DNA from: Natronococcus sp. AD-5
Lineage (GTDB): Archaea > Halobacteriota > Halobacteria > Halobacteriales > Natrialbaceae
Direction of reading: 5' to 3'
Length of the DNA: 64,000 bases
Assembly (NCBI RefSeq): GCF_030734285.1
Contig: NZ_CP132294.1
Coordinates: forward strand, 3,658,001-3,722,000
Part shown: positions 36,692 to 45,754 of the stretch, one piece after another
Position numbering within the stretch: position 1 is the first letter of the stretch
Layout: every line of letters starts with the position of its first letter
Notes under the pieces: model-generated
Told to the model about the DNA's origin: nothing
Seen by the model: only the letters and a program-made list of their open reading frames with translations
Database searches by the model: none
Program-made: the position numbers and the translations under genes

Positions 36692-38878
36692 ATGGGCCGA
36701 CGCAAGAAGATCGTCCAAGAGTGTGAACGGTTGATGGACGAACCGGAGAACATCCGGAACATCGCCATCGCCGCTCACGTCGACCACGGCAAAACGACCC
36801 TTTCTGACAACCTCCTCGCTGGTGCCGGTATGATCTCCGACGAAACCGCCGGCGAGCAGCTCGCGATGGACACGGAGGAAGACGAGCAGGAACGTGGAAT
36901 CACCATCGACGCGGCGAACGTCTCGATGACCCACGAGTACGACGGCACGAACCACCTCATCAACCTCATCGACACGCCCGGCCACGTCGACTTCGGTGGC
37001 GACGTGACGCGTGCGATGCGCGCCGTCGACGGTGCGCTTGTCGTCGTCGACGCCGTCGAAGGGGCCATGCCCCAGACCGAAACCGTTCTGCGACAGGCGC
37101 TTCGCGAGGGCGTCAAGCCGACGCTGTTCATCAACAAGGTCGACCGCTTGATCTCCGAACTGCAGGAAGGTCCCGAGGAGATGCAACAGCGGCTCGTTTC
37201 GGTCATCAACGACGTCAACGAACTCATCCGCGGCATGACCGAGGACATGGACGACGTCGACGACTGGACCGTCTCCGTCGAGGACGGTACCGTCGGCTTC
37301 GGGTCCGCGCTGTACAAGTGGGGCGTCTCCATGCCGTCGATGCAGCGCACCGGCATGGACTTCGGCGACATCATGGAACTCGAGCGCAACGACCAGCGCC
37401 AGGAGCTCCACGAGCGCACGCCGCTTTCGGATGTCGTGCTCGACATGGTCTGTGAGCACTTCCCGAACCCCGTCGACGCACAGCCCCGTCGTATCCCGCG
37501 TATCTGGCGCGGCGACGACGAGTCCGACCTCGCGGAAGGGATGCGCCTCGTCGACGAGTCCGGCGAGGTCGTCTTCATGGTCACCGACATCGGGATGGAT
37601 CCGCACGCCGGCGAAATCGCCTCCGGTCGCGTCTTCTCGGGCACGCTCGAGAAGGGCCAGGAGCTCTACGTCTCCGGTACCGCCGGTAAGAACCGCGTCC
37701 AGTCCGTCGGGATCTACATGGGCGGCGAGCGCGAGGAAGTCGAAAACGTTCCCGCGGGGAACATCGCCGCCGTCACCGGTCTCAAGGACGCCATCGCCGG
37801 TTCCACCGTCTCGAGCGTCGAGATGACGCCGTTCGAGTCGATCGAGCACATCTCCGAGCCGGTCATCACGAAAGCCGTCGAGGCCCAGAACATGGACGAC
37901 CTGCCGAAGCTCATCGAGACGCTCCGCCAGGTGTCCAAGGAGGACCCGACGATCCAGATCGAGATCAACGAGGATACCGGCGAGCACCTGATCTCCGGAC
38001 AGGGCGAGCTTCACCTCGAGGTCATCACCCAGCGTATCGAGAAGAACCAGGGCATCCCCGTCATCACGGGTGAGCCGATCGTCGTTTACCGCGAGCAGCC
38101 CCAGCGCGGGAGCAGCGAAGTCGAGGGCATCTCGCCGAACCGCCACAACCGCTTCTACATCTCCGTCGAGCCGATGAGCGACGAACTCGTCGAGACGATC
38201 AAGCTCGGCGAGGCGTCGATGGACATGCCCGAGCAGGAGCGCCGCGAGGCGCTGCAGGAGGCGGGCATGGACAAGGACGATTCCCAGAACGTCGAGCACA
38301 TCCACGGCTCGAACATCCTGCTGGACCAGACGAAGGGTATCCAGCACCTGAACGAAACGATGGAGCTGTTCATCGAGGGACTCGAGGAGGCCCTCGACAA
38401 CGGCCCGCTCGCGAACGAGCCGGTTCAGGGGTCGCTCATCCGCCTACACGACGCTAAGCTCCACGAGGACACCATCCACCGCGGTCCGGCACAGGTCATC
38501 CCCGCGACCCGCGAAGCCGTCCACAAGGCGCTGATCGACGCGCAGATCAAGATGCTCGAGCCGATGCAGGACGTCCGAATCGACGTCCCGAACGACCACA
38601 TGGGCGCCGCCTCCGGCGAGATCCAGGGTCGTCGCGGCCGCGTCGACGACATGTACCAGGAAGGCGACCTCATGGTCGTCGAGGGTATCGCACCCGTCGA
38701 CGAGATGATCGGCTTCGCGAGCGACATCCGCTCCGCGACCGAAGGTCGCGCCTCCTGGAACACGGAAAACGCCGGCTTCGAGGTTATGTCCGACTCGCTC
38801 CAGCGCGAGAAGATCATGGAGATCCGCGAGCGCAAGGGCATGAAGCTCGAACTGCCGCCGAGCATCGACTACATCTAA
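36692..38878 (+). CDS. fusA: Translation elongation factor EF-2
   Basis: A 728-residue translocation GTPase. G motifs appear in order: G1 [16 protein letters not shown] near residue 27, G2 [12 protein letters not shown]3 [12 protein letters not shown] near 96, and G4 INKVDR. The C-terminal domain IV loop contains [14 protein letters not shown], where the His after IHRGPAQ-type text is the diphthamide site of archaeal and eukaryotic EF-2. Length is typical. It is separated from rps7 by the island and the DUF5781-like gene. Confidence 0.98.
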   Translation: MGRRKKIVQECERLMDEPENIRNIAIAAHVDHGKTTLSDNLLAGAGMISDETAGEQLAMDTEEDEQERGITIDAANVSMTHEYDGTNHLINLIDTPGHVDFGGDVTRAMRAVDGALVVVDAVEGAMPQTETVLRQALREGVKPTLFINKVDRLISELQEGPEEMQQRLVSVINDVNELIRGMTEDMDDVDDWTVSVEDGTVGFGSALYKWGVSMPSMQRTGMDFGDIMELERNDQRQELHERTPLSDVVLDMVCEHFPNPVDAQPRRIPRIWRGDDESDLAEGMRLVDESGEVVFMVTDIGMDPHAGEIASGRVFSGTLEKGQELYVSGTAGKNRVQSVGIYMGGEREEVENVPAGNIAAVTGLKDAIAGSTVSSVEMTPFESIEHISEPVITKAVEAQNMDDLPKLIETLRQVSKEDPTIQIEINEDTGEHLISGQGELHLEVITQRIEKNQGIPVITGEPIVVYREQPQRGSSEVEGISPNRHNRFYISVEPMSDELVETIKLGEASMDMPEQERREALQEAGMDKDDSQNVEHIHGSNILLDQTKGIQHLNETMELFIEGLEEALDNGPLANEPVQGSLIRLHDAKLHEDTIHRGPAQVIPATREAVHKALIDAQIKMLEPMQDVRIDVPNDHMGAASGEIQGRRGRVDDMYQEGDLMVVEGIAPVDEMIGFASDIRSATEGRASWNTENAGFEVMSDSLQREKIMEIRERKGMKLELPPSIDYI

Positions 38879-38882
38879 GCAC

Positions 38883-38888
38883 CTTTTT
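38883..38888 (+). terminator. T-rich terminator after fusA
   Basis: CTTTTT 5 nt after the fusA stop, a typical archaeal oligo-T end. It also opens the dispersed motif copy B. Confidence 0.5.
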
Positions 38889-38927
38889 GCTGCGGGTGTT
38901 CACTCGCGGCGCTCGCTCAAACCGCTT

Positions 38928-38950
38928 GCAAAAATCTGCACCAAAAAGCC
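38928..38950 (+). repeat. Dispersed intergenic motif, copy B
   Basis: GCAAAAATCTGCACC followed by AAAAAGCC, matching copy C at 59257 with two small differences and copy A more loosely. It is downstream of fusA. Confidence 0.45.
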
Positions 38951-39210
38951 GCTCGCGTCTTCGACACTCGCGGGTGCCGCACCCGATGCGCTCCCTCGAG
39001 CGGTCCGTCTGCAGACCGGCTTTCTTCGGGTTCGTATCGAGATGATTCTCCCTCGAGCGGTAGTGCTCCTGCTCCCCCCCTCTCCGACGTACCGATCCGA
39101 GCGCCCACCGAGCAATTCGAATTATCGGTATCTTCGGTACCCTCAGTCGAATTGCCTCGAGAACGGATGTGGTCGAAACCGAGTCGAGCCGAAACAGAAG
39201 CGTCTGTGTG

Positions 39211-40587
39211 TTATTCGCGCTCGCCGGCACCCAGCGCCGACTCGCCGACCTTCTCGTGGCCTTCGATGACTTCCTGGCCGTCCATGTACGGCTGGAGTGC
39301 TTCGGGGATCGTGACCGTACCGTCCTCGGTCTGGTAGTACTCGAGGATCGCCACCATCACCCGGGGCAGTGCGAGTCCCGACGCGTTCAGCGTGTGGAGG
39401 TACTCCGCCGACTCGTGGCGCTCGGGCCGGTAGCGAAGGCCGGCGCGGCGAGCCTGGAAGTCCTCGAAGTTCGAAGCCGAGGAAACCTCGAGCCACCGGC
39501 CGCCTTCCTCGGGCCCGTCGTCCATGTCGTCGGCGGGAGCCCAGACCTCGATGTCGTAGGTCTTCGCCGAGGCGAAGGTCAGATCGCCGGTACAGAGCTC
39601 GAGGATGCGGTAGGGAAGTCCGAGCTGCTGGAGCACTTCTTCGGCTTCTCCGAGCAGGGCCTCGAGGCGGTCGTAGCTGTTCTCGGGCTCGACGAAGTTG
39701 ACGAGTTCGACCTTGTTAAACTGGTGAACGCGAACGATCCCGCGGGTCTCGGTGCCGTGCTCGCCCGCTTCGCGGCGGAAGTTCGGCGTGTACGCCTGGT
39801 GCTTCAGCGGCAGATCGTCCTGCAGGAGGATCTCGTCGGCGTACATGTTGGTGACCGGCACCTCGGCGGTCGGACAGAGCCAGAGATCTTCGTCGTCGTA
39901 CTCCTCGTTGCTCCCGCCCAGCCGGTACGCGTCGTCGGCGAACTTCGGAAGCTGGCCGGTGCCGCGCATCGACGCGCTCTTGACCGGAACCGGCGGGAAG
40001 AGGTCGACGTACTCCTGCTCGCGGTGAACGTCCATCATGAACTGGATCAGCGCGTGTTCGAGTCGCGCGCCGTCGCCCTTCAAGAAGTAGAAGCCGGAAC
40101 CGGTCGTCTTCGCGGCGCGAGCCTCGTCGATGATGTCCATCTCCTCGCCGAGATCGTAGTGCGGGACGACCTCGTCGGGCAGGTCGCGCAGTTCGTCGAA
40201 GCCCCAGCGGCGATCCTCGACGTTGTGGCGCTCGTCGATCCCCAGCGGGACGCTCTCGTGAGGGGTCTGCGGGATCTCGAGCATGCGCTCGCGAAGCTCG
40301 TCGCCGAGCTCGGCGGCCTCGGCTTCGACCTCCTCGATCTCGGCTTTGAGCTCCTTCGAGCGCTCGATCGCTTCGTCCTTCTCCTCCTGTTTCCCTTCCG
40401 CGACCAGCTTCCCGATCTGCTCGGTGATCTGATTGCGCTCGTGGCGCAGGTCGTCGCCGCGGGCTTTCAGCTCCCGCCACCGTTCGTCGATGTCGATCAC
40501 TTCGTCGAGATCTACGTCGGCGCCCCGGTTCTCGAGGGCGTCGCGCACCTCCTCGGGGTTCTCGCGCAGAGACGTCCGGTCGATCAT
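39211..40587 (-). CDS. serS: Seryl-tRNA synthetase
   Basis: A 458-residue class II synthetase charging tRNA-Ser. The N-terminal coiled-coil arm lies at residues 30-105 (KARGDDLRHERNQITEQIG). Class II motifs are seen as GFYFLKGDGARLEHALIQF (motif 1 side), YTPNFRREAGEHGTETRGI (motif 2) and NASGLALPRVMVAILEYYQT (motif 3). ATG 40587 is chosen over 40602 because a TATA-like GGTTTTGG near 40615 would start a leaderless transcript there. Divergent from the PhoU/TrkA gene. Confidence 0.97.
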   Translation of the reverse strand: MIDRTSLRENPEEVRDALENRGADVDLDEVIDIDERWRELKARGDDLRHERNQITEQIGKLVAEGKQEEKDEAIERSKELKAEIEEVEAEAAELGDELRERMLEIPQTPHESVPLGIDERHNVEDRRWGFDELRDLPDEVVPHYDLGEEMDIIDEARAAKTTGSGFYFLKGDGARLEHALIQFMMDVHREQEYVDLFPPVPVKSASMRGTGQLPKFADDAYRLGGSNEEYDDEDLWLCPTAEVPVTNMYADEILLQDDLPLKHQAYTPNFRREAGEHGTETRGIVRVHQFNKVELVNFVEPENSYDRLEALLGEAEEVLQQLGLPYRILELCTGDLTFASAKTYDIEVWAPADDMDDGPEEGGRWLEVSSASNFEDFQARRAGLRYRPERHESAEYLHTLNASGLALPRVMVAILEYYQTEDGTVTIPEALQPYMDGQEVIEGHEKVGESALGAGERE

Positions 40588-40668
40588 TGCTCGTGCGTTC
40601 ATTGTGGCCGTCCAAAACCGTATCGGAAGGCGCCGTCCCCGAATCGGGTCGAGGGGGCGGGAAACGTT

Positions 40669-40676
40669 TTTTTAAC
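40669..40676 (+). promoter_or_regulatory. TATA-like box of the PhoU/TrkA-C gene
   Basis: TTTTTAAC, centred about 25 nt before ATG 40697; the spacing sets that start against the alternative at 40685. Confidence 0.5.
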
Positions 40677-40696
40677 GCGGGCGGGTGGGTTACGAC

Positions 40697-41905
40697 ATGG
40701 ACCCGCTCGAGGACGAGGCATCGCCGGCGTCGATCGAGTACGAGCCCGTCAGCGTCAAGGACGTGCTCGTCGAGATGAAAGACACCGCCGAGTTGTTGAT
40801 CGACCTCTCCTACTCCGCAGTGTTGCACCGCAACGAGGACATCGCGAAGGAGGTGCTTCGGCTCGAGCAGCAGATGGACGTCCTCGAGATGCGCGCCCGG
40901 ATGGGGCTGCTGATGGCCTCCCGGAACCCGTCCGACGCGGAACAGCTCGCTCCGGTCCTGGGGATCGTCGCCGCGACGGGGACGATCAGCGACGCCGCCG
41001 GCGACATCGCGAAGATCGTCCTAGAGGAGATGGGGTTGCCCGAGGCGATGCGCGCGGCGTTACCCGAGGCCGCCGAGGTGCTCGTCCGCGGCGTCGTCGA
41101 TCCGGAGTCGTCCTACGCGGATCGCACCCTCCAGGACATCGACCTCGAGTCGGAGACCGGCGTCCGCGTGATCGCGCTGCGGCGCGGCGACGAGTGGCTG
41201 CTCAACCCCGGTCCGACGACGACCGTCGCGTCCAACGACGTCGCGCTCCTCCGCGGCCCCGATTCCTCGATCGAGGAGGTCTGCGAACTACTGACCGGAT
41301 CGGCCTACGAGACGCCCGCGGTCGACGCGCCTGACATCGACGACTTAGAGCGGGCCGTGGACACGATCGTCCACATGAAGAACCTCTCGGAGCTGGCGAT
41401 CGATCTGGCTTACAGCAGCGTCCTGTTCAACAGCAAGGGGCTCGCCGAGGAGGTCCGGAACCTCGAGGTCGAGGTCGACGCGATGCAGTCCCGCTTCGAG
41501 GCCTGGACGCTCCGGGCGGCCGCCGACGCGTCCGATCCGGTGGTGCTGCGCGGACTCATCCGACTGGGAACCAGCACGGAAGTCATCAGCGACGCCGCGG
41601 TCGACCTCAGCGAGGGCGTACTTCGGCGCCTCGACGTCCATCCGGTCGTCCAGATGGCCGTCGAGGAGAGCGACGAGATCATCACCCGCGTCGAGGTCGA
41701 ACGGGGAAGCGCCCTCGACGGTACCCGGATCACCGCCGGCGTTCCCGACACGGAATCGACGATGTCGGTGATCGCCATCCGCCGGCCCGAGGAGGGATGG
41801 CTGCTGGTCGGCGACGCAGACGCCGAGATCTACGGCGGCGACGTGCTCATCTCGAAGGGAACCCGGACGGCAGCCGAAGCGTTCGATGAGCTGTCGCAGG
41901 CCTGA
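40697..41905 (+). CDS. PhoU/TrkA-C tandem potassium-channel regulator
   Basis: A 402-residue cytosolic protein built from two repeats: a PhoU-like helical bundle (about residues 15-105), a TrkA-C domain (115-205), a second bundle (220-305) and a second TrkA-C domain (310-400). The two TrkA-C cores share DRTLQDIDLESETGVRVIALRR and LDGTRITAGVPDTESTMSVIAI. Such proteins probably gate cation channels or K+ transport by ligand binding. No membrane domain is present, so it must work with a channel elsewhere. It leads the ion-homeostasis group. Confidence 0.84.
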   Translation: MDPLEDEASPASIEYEPVSVKDVLVEMKDTAELLIDLSYSAVLHRNEDIAKEVLRLEQQMDVLEMRARMGLLMASRNPSDAEQLAPVLGIVAATGTISDAAGDIAKIVLEEMGLPEAMRAALPEAAEVLVRGVVDPESSYADRTLQDIDLESETGVRVIALRRGDEWLLNPGPTTTVASNDVALLRGPDSSIEEVCELLTGSAYETPAVDAPDIDDLERAVDTIVHMKNLSELAIDLAYSSVLFNSKGLAEEVRNLEVEVDAMQSRFEAWTLRAAADASDPVVLRGLIRLGTSTEVISDAAVDLSEGVLRRLDVHPVVQMAVEESDEIITRVEVERGSALDGTRITAGVPDTESTMSVIAIRRPEEGWLLVGDADAEIYGGDVLISKGTRTAAEAFDELSQA

Positions 41906-41941
41906 GGTCACAGTTCGGTATTCGCGCGGCGTTCGCTCGCG

Positions 41942-42397
41942 TCACGCGTCGCTCGAGCGGTCGTACCGGCGAGCGATCGCTTCTATCCAGGCGAACTTAC
42001 AGAGCATCGAGAGCACGTACGCGATCCCTGCGCGTCCGGGGGTTCGCCGGTACGCGGCGTACATCGCGTAGCCGTACAGTGGCGCGTTCAGCGTGTTGAG
42101 GATGTTCGGCCAGCCGAGCCCGAACGCGCCGCATCCGGCCTCGAGCCACGACCGTTCCGCCCGGACTCCTCGAGTCATCCAGCTCTCGATCTCGACGGCG
42201 GGCGGTGAGAAGACGACCGGAGTACCGGCCAGACCGATGACGACCAGGCCGAGCAGTCGCCAGTCTCGTCGATACACCGCGATCGGCACGAGCGCGCCGA
42301 GCAGGACCCGCGACCAGCCGCTTTTCGGATTCGCGTGGCGTTCCCAGAACGCGTTCTCGAGTCGAGCGCGAAGCGACGCGTCTCTCCGAACGTCCAT
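41942..42397 (-). CDS. DUF6653-like membrane protein
   Basis: A 151-residue protein with about four hydrophobic segments (30-55, 60-80, 100-115, 118-138), starting ENAFWERHANPKSGWSR, which I remember as a DUF6653 marker. It has no recognisable catalytic residues. Convergent with the PhoU/TrkA gene and upstream-adjacent to the split MgtE pair only by chance. Function unknown. Confidence 0.65.
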   Translation of the reverse strand: MDVRRDASLRARLENAFWERHANPKSGWSRVLLGALVPIAVYRRDWRLLGLVVIGLAGTPVVFSPPAVEIESWMTRGVRAERSWLEAGCGAFGLGWPNILNTLNAPLYGYAMYAAYRRTPGRAGIAYVLSMLCKFAWIEAIARRYDRSSDA

Positions 42398-42475
42398 ATC
42401 GTTTCGTCGACCTCCGTTCGAAAAGGCGTTCGGGCGGCTCGGGCGGTCGATCGAACGCGAACCGCCGCCGAGAGG

Positions 42476-43054
42476 TCAGAACCCGAGTACCAGCGCCGAG
42501 ACGCCGATGAAGATGACCATTCCGAAGACGTCGACGACGTTCGTGACGATCGGGATCGTCGTGTCGTCAGGGTCGATGCCCAGGTGGTAGGAGGCGTACG
42601 TCGTCGCGAAGCTGAAGGCGATCGCGATGACGGCGACGGAGAGGCCGCTGATCAGCGAGATCGTCAGCAGCGTCGTCAGCGGGAGGGCCGATCCGACGGC
42701 CTTCCCGAGCAGGTACGCGCCGATCGCCAGCGCCGTGAAGATCGTCGCCGCGAGCGCGAGAATCGCTCCGACGTTGGCCCACAGGTCTCGATCGCGGGGG
42801 TCGAACTCCGTCGTCCCGAGGTGGAGTCTGGTCGAGAGTCGCGAACTCAGGATCGCGCCGAGGTTTCCGCCTATGCCGACCATCGTCGGCACCATCACCG
42901 CGAGGATCCTGTACTGCTCGAGCAACTCCTCCGCGTCCTCGAGGGTGATGCCGGCCCAGAGCACGATAACCGAGAGGACCACGAGCAGCGGAAACATGTT
43001 GCCGACGATGCTCCGGATTTTCCACGAGCCGAGCGCGCCCTGCGGAACGGCCAT
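42476..43054 (-). CDS. MgtE-type Mg2+ transporter, second half-subunit
   Basis: A 192-residue protein equal to one half of the MgtE membrane domain, with about five hydrophobic segments and the conserved GYDPDD-like element HLGIDPDDTTIPIVTNVVDV near the C-terminus, plus GNLGAILSSRLSTRLHLG near residue 65. The N-terminal MgtE and CBS gating domains are absent. It starts in an ATGA overlap with the first half, so the two probably assemble into a heteromer. Confidence 0.86.
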   Translation of the reverse strand: MAVPQGALGSWKIRSIVGNMFPLLVVLSVIVLWAGITLEDAEELLEQYRILAVMVPTMVGIGGNLGAILSSRLSTRLHLGTTEFDPRDRDLWANVGAILALAATIFTALAIGAYLLGKAVGSALPLTTLLTISLISGLSVAVIAIAFSFATTYASYHLGIDPDDTTIPIVTNVVDVFGMVIFIGVSALVLGF

Positions 43055-43623
43055 CAGGCGAGCACCTCCACGACCCAGATCGAGAACAACATAAACAGCA
43101 TCCCGAAGATGTCGCCGAGGGTCGTGACGATCGGGCCGACGAGGTTGTCCGGATCGTAGCCGTACGTGAAGCCGGTGAAGATCAGCGCCAGCAGCCCGAA
43201 GATGAGGACGATCGACGTCAACACGCCGGCGATGAGCATGATGCCGACCAGTTCGTAGAGGGCGGCGACCTCCCAGCCCAGCGCGAGCAGCGCCAGCCAC
43301 GTGATGACGCCGATCACGATCGAGATGCCGATGCCATTGATGAACGACGCCACGACCGCGTTGACGAGCCGGTCGTCCCACTCGAACCGCGGCTCGATCA
43401 ACCCCTGGTGGAGGCCGCTCGAGATGCGTCCGCCGAGCGCGCCGTAGACGTTGCCCCGAGTGGCCAGAAAGACGGGAATCATCACGAGCAGGCCGGGAAA
43501 GCGATCGACGCTCTCGATCATCTCCTCGAGCACCAGTCCGGCGAAGAGTCCGCCGCCGAGTGCCACGAGGAGGATCGGGAGTGCCTCGCGATAGATCGAC
43601 CAGAACTCGTCCCGTACGCTCAT
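43054..43623 (-). CDS. MgtE-type Mg2+ transporter, first half-subunit
   Basis: A 189-residue partner with five hydrophobic segments, ATRGNVYGALGGRISSGLHQG near residue 55 and GYDPDNLVGPIVTTLGD near 155, both matching the MgtE pore domain (pfam MgtE repeat). ATGA overlap with the second half gives coupled translation. A paralogous pair is at 50372-51543. Cation selectivity for Mg2+ is inferred from the family. Confidence 0.87.
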   Translation of the reverse strand: MSVRDEFWSIYREALPILLVALGGGLFAGLVLEEMIESVDRFPGLLVMIPVFLATRGNVYGALGGRISSGLHQGLIEPRFEWDDRLVNAVVASFINGIGISIVIGVITWLALLALGWEVAALYELVGIMLIAGVLTSIVLIFGLLALIFTGFTYGYDPDNLVGPIVTTLGDIFGMLFMLFSIWVVEVLA

Positions 43624-43789
43624 ATCAGTATCTTTCTCAGTCCGTTGTTAAACCTACCGGGAAGGAATAGCAAGCCGTAGAAACTAGTACACTGACAGGT
43701 GGCCGCGATCGGTCGGCCCTCGTTCCGAGGGCGCCCGGTTTTCGACGGGCAAGCGTCCCGGTGACGGTCGTCCGCGGTCTCTCCGACGA

Positions 43790-44230
43790 TTAGAACGGAC
43801 CGGCGGCGACGAGAACCCGCGCGAGTCCGATCGCCGCGAGCGAGAGCGCGAGGTTTCCGAGCGCGTTCGCGACCGCGAGCGTTCGATCGCCGCGCTCGTA
43901 GAGCTGGACCGTCTCGACCGAGAACGACGAGAACGTCGTGAACGCGCCGCATATTCCGGTACCCAGCGACCGGAGCGTCGACTCGCTCGCTCCCGCGAAG
44001 ACCGCCGCGCCGAAGACGAAACTGCCGACGACGTTCACGACCAGCGTCGGCCACGGGTACCGGTCGTTCGAGAGTCGCTGGTAAACCCCGTGTCGAAGCG
44101 CGGCGCCGATCGCGCCCCCGGTACCGACGACGTGGGCGGGCTCGAGATCGAACGCCCCGTCTTCGAGGACGGGCTCGAGTACGAGCGCGACGGCGACGAG
44201 CGTAGACGCCGCTCCCTCGAGGCTACTCAC
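43790..44230 (-). CDS. crcB: Fluoride channel subunit CrcB/Fluc (second gene)
   Basis: A 146-residue four-helix membrane protein of the CrcB/Fluc family that exports fluoride. The hallmark GICGAFTTFSSFSVETVQL near residue 90 carries the pore Phe and Ser/Thr residues; GGAIGAALRHGVYQ and VNVVGSFVFGAAV are the first conserved helices. The start overlaps the stop of the other subunit (ATGA). The first 30 residues are an extra hydrophobic-acidic segment not usual for the family. Confidence 0.9.
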   Translation of the reverse strand: MSSLEGAASTLVAVALVLEPVLEDGAFDLEPAHVVGTGGAIGAALRHGVYQRLSNDRYPWPTLVVNVVGSFVFGAAVFAGASESTLRSLGTGICGAFTTFSSFSVETVQLYERGDRTLAVANALGNLALSLAAIGLARVLVAAGPF

Positions 44231-44640
44231 GCGGTCTCACCACCGGTCGCCGCCGGCCCCCGGTCGCTGACTTTGCGGGCCAGTTCGCGGCTCGCGAGCA
44301 CGCCGGCGAAGCCGAGCCCGTAATTGACGGCGACGACGGCGACGAGCGACAGCGGCTCGGCGGCGAGCGCCGTCTGGATCGCGAACGCGCTGTAGGTCGT
44401 CAGCGAGGAGAGAAAGCCGGTCGTGAAGACGAGGCTGGATCTGCGCTCGAGGAGGCCGGTGTACTGGGCCTCGTAGACGATGAAGCCGAGCGCGACGCTC
44501 CCGAGGACGTTCACGAGCAACACCGCCGCGACGTCCGAGAGCACTCCGCTGACGAAAAACCGGAGGTTCGAGCCGGCGAAACCGCCGATGCCGATCAGCG
44601 CGAGCGTCTCGAGTCGAACGAGTGGGTGGTCGTCGGTCAT
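44227..44640 (-). CDS. crcB: Fluoride channel subunit CrcB/Fluc (first gene)
   Basis: A 137-residue partner, with GFAGSNLRFFVSGVLSDV, VNVLGSVALGFIVYE and TGFLSSLTTYSAFAIQTAL as the conserved Fluc blocks. The second copy has GAFTTFSSFS, so the pair are complementary halves, as in heterodimeric Fluc channels. ATG 44640 lies directly after the fluoride riboswitch, and the frame to 45126 above it is only riboswitch and antisense text. Confidence 0.91.
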   Translation of the reverse strand: MTDDHPLVRLETLALIGIGGFAGSNLRFFVSGVLSDVAAVLLVNVLGSVALGFIVYEAQYTGLLERRSSLVFTTGFLSSLTTYSAFAIQTALAAEPLSLVAVVAVNYGLGFAGVLASRELARKVSDRGPAATGGETA

Positions 44641-44653
44641 GACTGACAGGCCT

Positions 44654-44757
44654 GGGTAGGGACCGTCAGCCGGCCGTTCGGACGTCCCGGACGAGCGCCG
44701 GTCGCGGACGCGGAGAACGGTCGCCGGCGGTTGCGACGAGGCGGCCCCCATCGCCTG
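44654..44757 (-). ncRNA. Fluoride riboswitch (crcB motif)
   Basis: On the minus strand GGCGATGGGGGCCGCC (44740-44755) is nearly identical to the first stem-loop of the crystallised Thermotoga fluoride aptamer. It is followed by CAACCGCC and, after a long P3 hairpin (GCCGG pairing with CCGGC), by GGCTGACGGTCCCTACC (44655-44671). The pseudoknot is kept: loop GGGGCC (44743-44748) pairs with GGTCCC (44659-44664) with one G-U. It ends 14 nt before the ATG of the first crcB gene, so fluoride probably controls translation or transcription of both channel genes. Confidence 0.87.
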
Positions 44758-44832
44758 GATACGCGGTCCTTCTCGCAGGCAGCCAATGAGAATTGCGAAC
44801 GGAACCGTCCCGGTCGGAAGGAAAAGACCCAA

Positions 44833-44851
44833 GTTTAGACTGCCTCTAAAC
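44833..44851. promoter_or_regulatory. Perfect 7-bp inverted repeat over the CDF promoter
   Basis: GTTTAGACTGCCTCTAAAC, a GTTTAGA/TCTAAAC palindrome with a 5-nt spacer, ending 6 nt before ATG 44858. The first half is the TATA-like element (TTTAGA, -24). A repressor here would block the promoter. A metal-responsive DtxR/SirR-type regulator is a guess from the downstream transporter. Confidence 0.6.
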
Positions 44852-44857
44852 CGCGAC

Positions 44858-45754
44858 ATGAACGAGGCGGGGCGCGGCGGGTTTACGCGAGCGTCGTGGG
44901 CGAACGTCCTCGGCAACGTCGCGAAGATCGTCGTCGAGGGAGCCGCCGGCCTGGCGTTCGGCAGCGTCGCGCTGCTGGCGGACGCGGCCCACTCGATCGC
45001 GGACCTCGTCGCGAGCACGGTCGTCCTCGTCTGGGGGCGAAGTTCCTTCGACGAACCGGACGACACGCACCCCCACGGCCACGACCGCATCGAACCCCTG
45101 ACGGCGCTGTTCGTCGGCGCCGTCATCTCCCTCCTCGGATTGAACCTGCTTTACAGCTCCGTCGAGGGGCTGATCGGCGGCGTCGACGTCCGCTTCAGCC
45201 CCCTCCTGCTCGGCGCGCTGACGTTCGCGATCGTCGACATGTACCTCGTATACCGGTACACCGAACTCGTGAACGCGACGCTCGGATCGCCCGCCCTCGA
45301 GGCGCTCGCGACGGACTGCCTGAACGACATCTACACCTCCTTCGCGGCGGTCGTCGGGATCATCGGCGTCCTGCTCGGGCAGCCGCTGCTCGATCCCATC
45401 GCCGGCGGACTCGTCAGCCTGCTGGTCATCTACCAGGGCGTCGAGATCGGTCGCGAGAACGTCGACTACCTCATCGGCGCCTCGCCGGGGCCGGCGAAGC
45501 GATCGCGGATCAACGAGGCCCTTCGGGGCCACCCCGACGTCGAGGGCGTCCACGATCTGACGGTCTTCTACGACGGCACCGTCCTCGAGGTCGAGGTCCA
45601 CGTCGAGGTCGATGGCGACATGCCGTTCCGGCGGGCCCACGACATCGAGTCGGACCTCGTCGACCGTCTCCGCGGGCTCGAAGACGTCGGCGACGCACAC
45701 GTCCACCTCGATCCGTCGGGGATCGGCGAGTGGAAGGACCAGCACGAACGGTAG
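44858..45754 (+). CDS. Cation diffusion facilitator transporter
   Basis: A 298-residue CDF protein exporting divalent metals such as Zn2+ or Mn2+ by proton antiport. Membrane helices II and V carry LLADAAHSIADL and ALATDCLNDIYTS, whose Asp/His residues form the metal site (family pattern HxxxD and DxxxD-type). A HPHGHDRIEPL loop sits between helices. The C-terminal cytosolic domain begins near residue 200 with LIGASPGPAKRSRI. Start MNEAGRGG at 44858 is chosen because the TATA-like half of the palindrome sets a leaderless transcript. Confidence 0.9.
   Translation: MNEAGRGGFTRASWANVLGNVAKIVVEGAAGLAFGSVALLADAAHSIADLVASTVVLVWGRSSFDEPDDTHPHGHDRIEPLTALFVGAVISLLGLNLLYSSVEGLIGGVDVRFSPLLLGALTFAIVDMYLVYRYTELVNATLGSPALEALATDCLNDIYTSFAAVVGIIGVLLGQPLLDPIAGGLVSLLVIYQGVEIGRENVDYLIGASPGPAKRSRINEALRGHPDVEGVHDLTVFYDGTVLEVEVHVEVDGDMPFRRAHDIESDLVDRLRGLEDVGDAHVHLDPSGIGEWKDQHER

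Larger units (their letters stand above)
38879..39210. other. Convergent spacer fusA/serS
   Basis: A 332-nt spacer at the 3' ends of fusA and serS. It carries the fusA T tract and motif copy B. The text is GC-rich with CTCGAG/GCGCTCG-type repeats. No gene recognised. Confidence 0.5.

Noticed and set aside
36584-38347. 587-residue frame antisense to EF-2
   Set aside because: Mirror of the fusA codon pattern; no motif or start signal.
39169-41334. 721-residue frame overlapping serS
   Set aside because: Opposite strand of serS and out of frame with the PhoU/TrkA gene; no homology.
44786-44857. N-terminal extension of the CDF protein
   Set aside because: The extra 24 residues contain the palindromic promoter DNA; the TATA spacing fits the later start.
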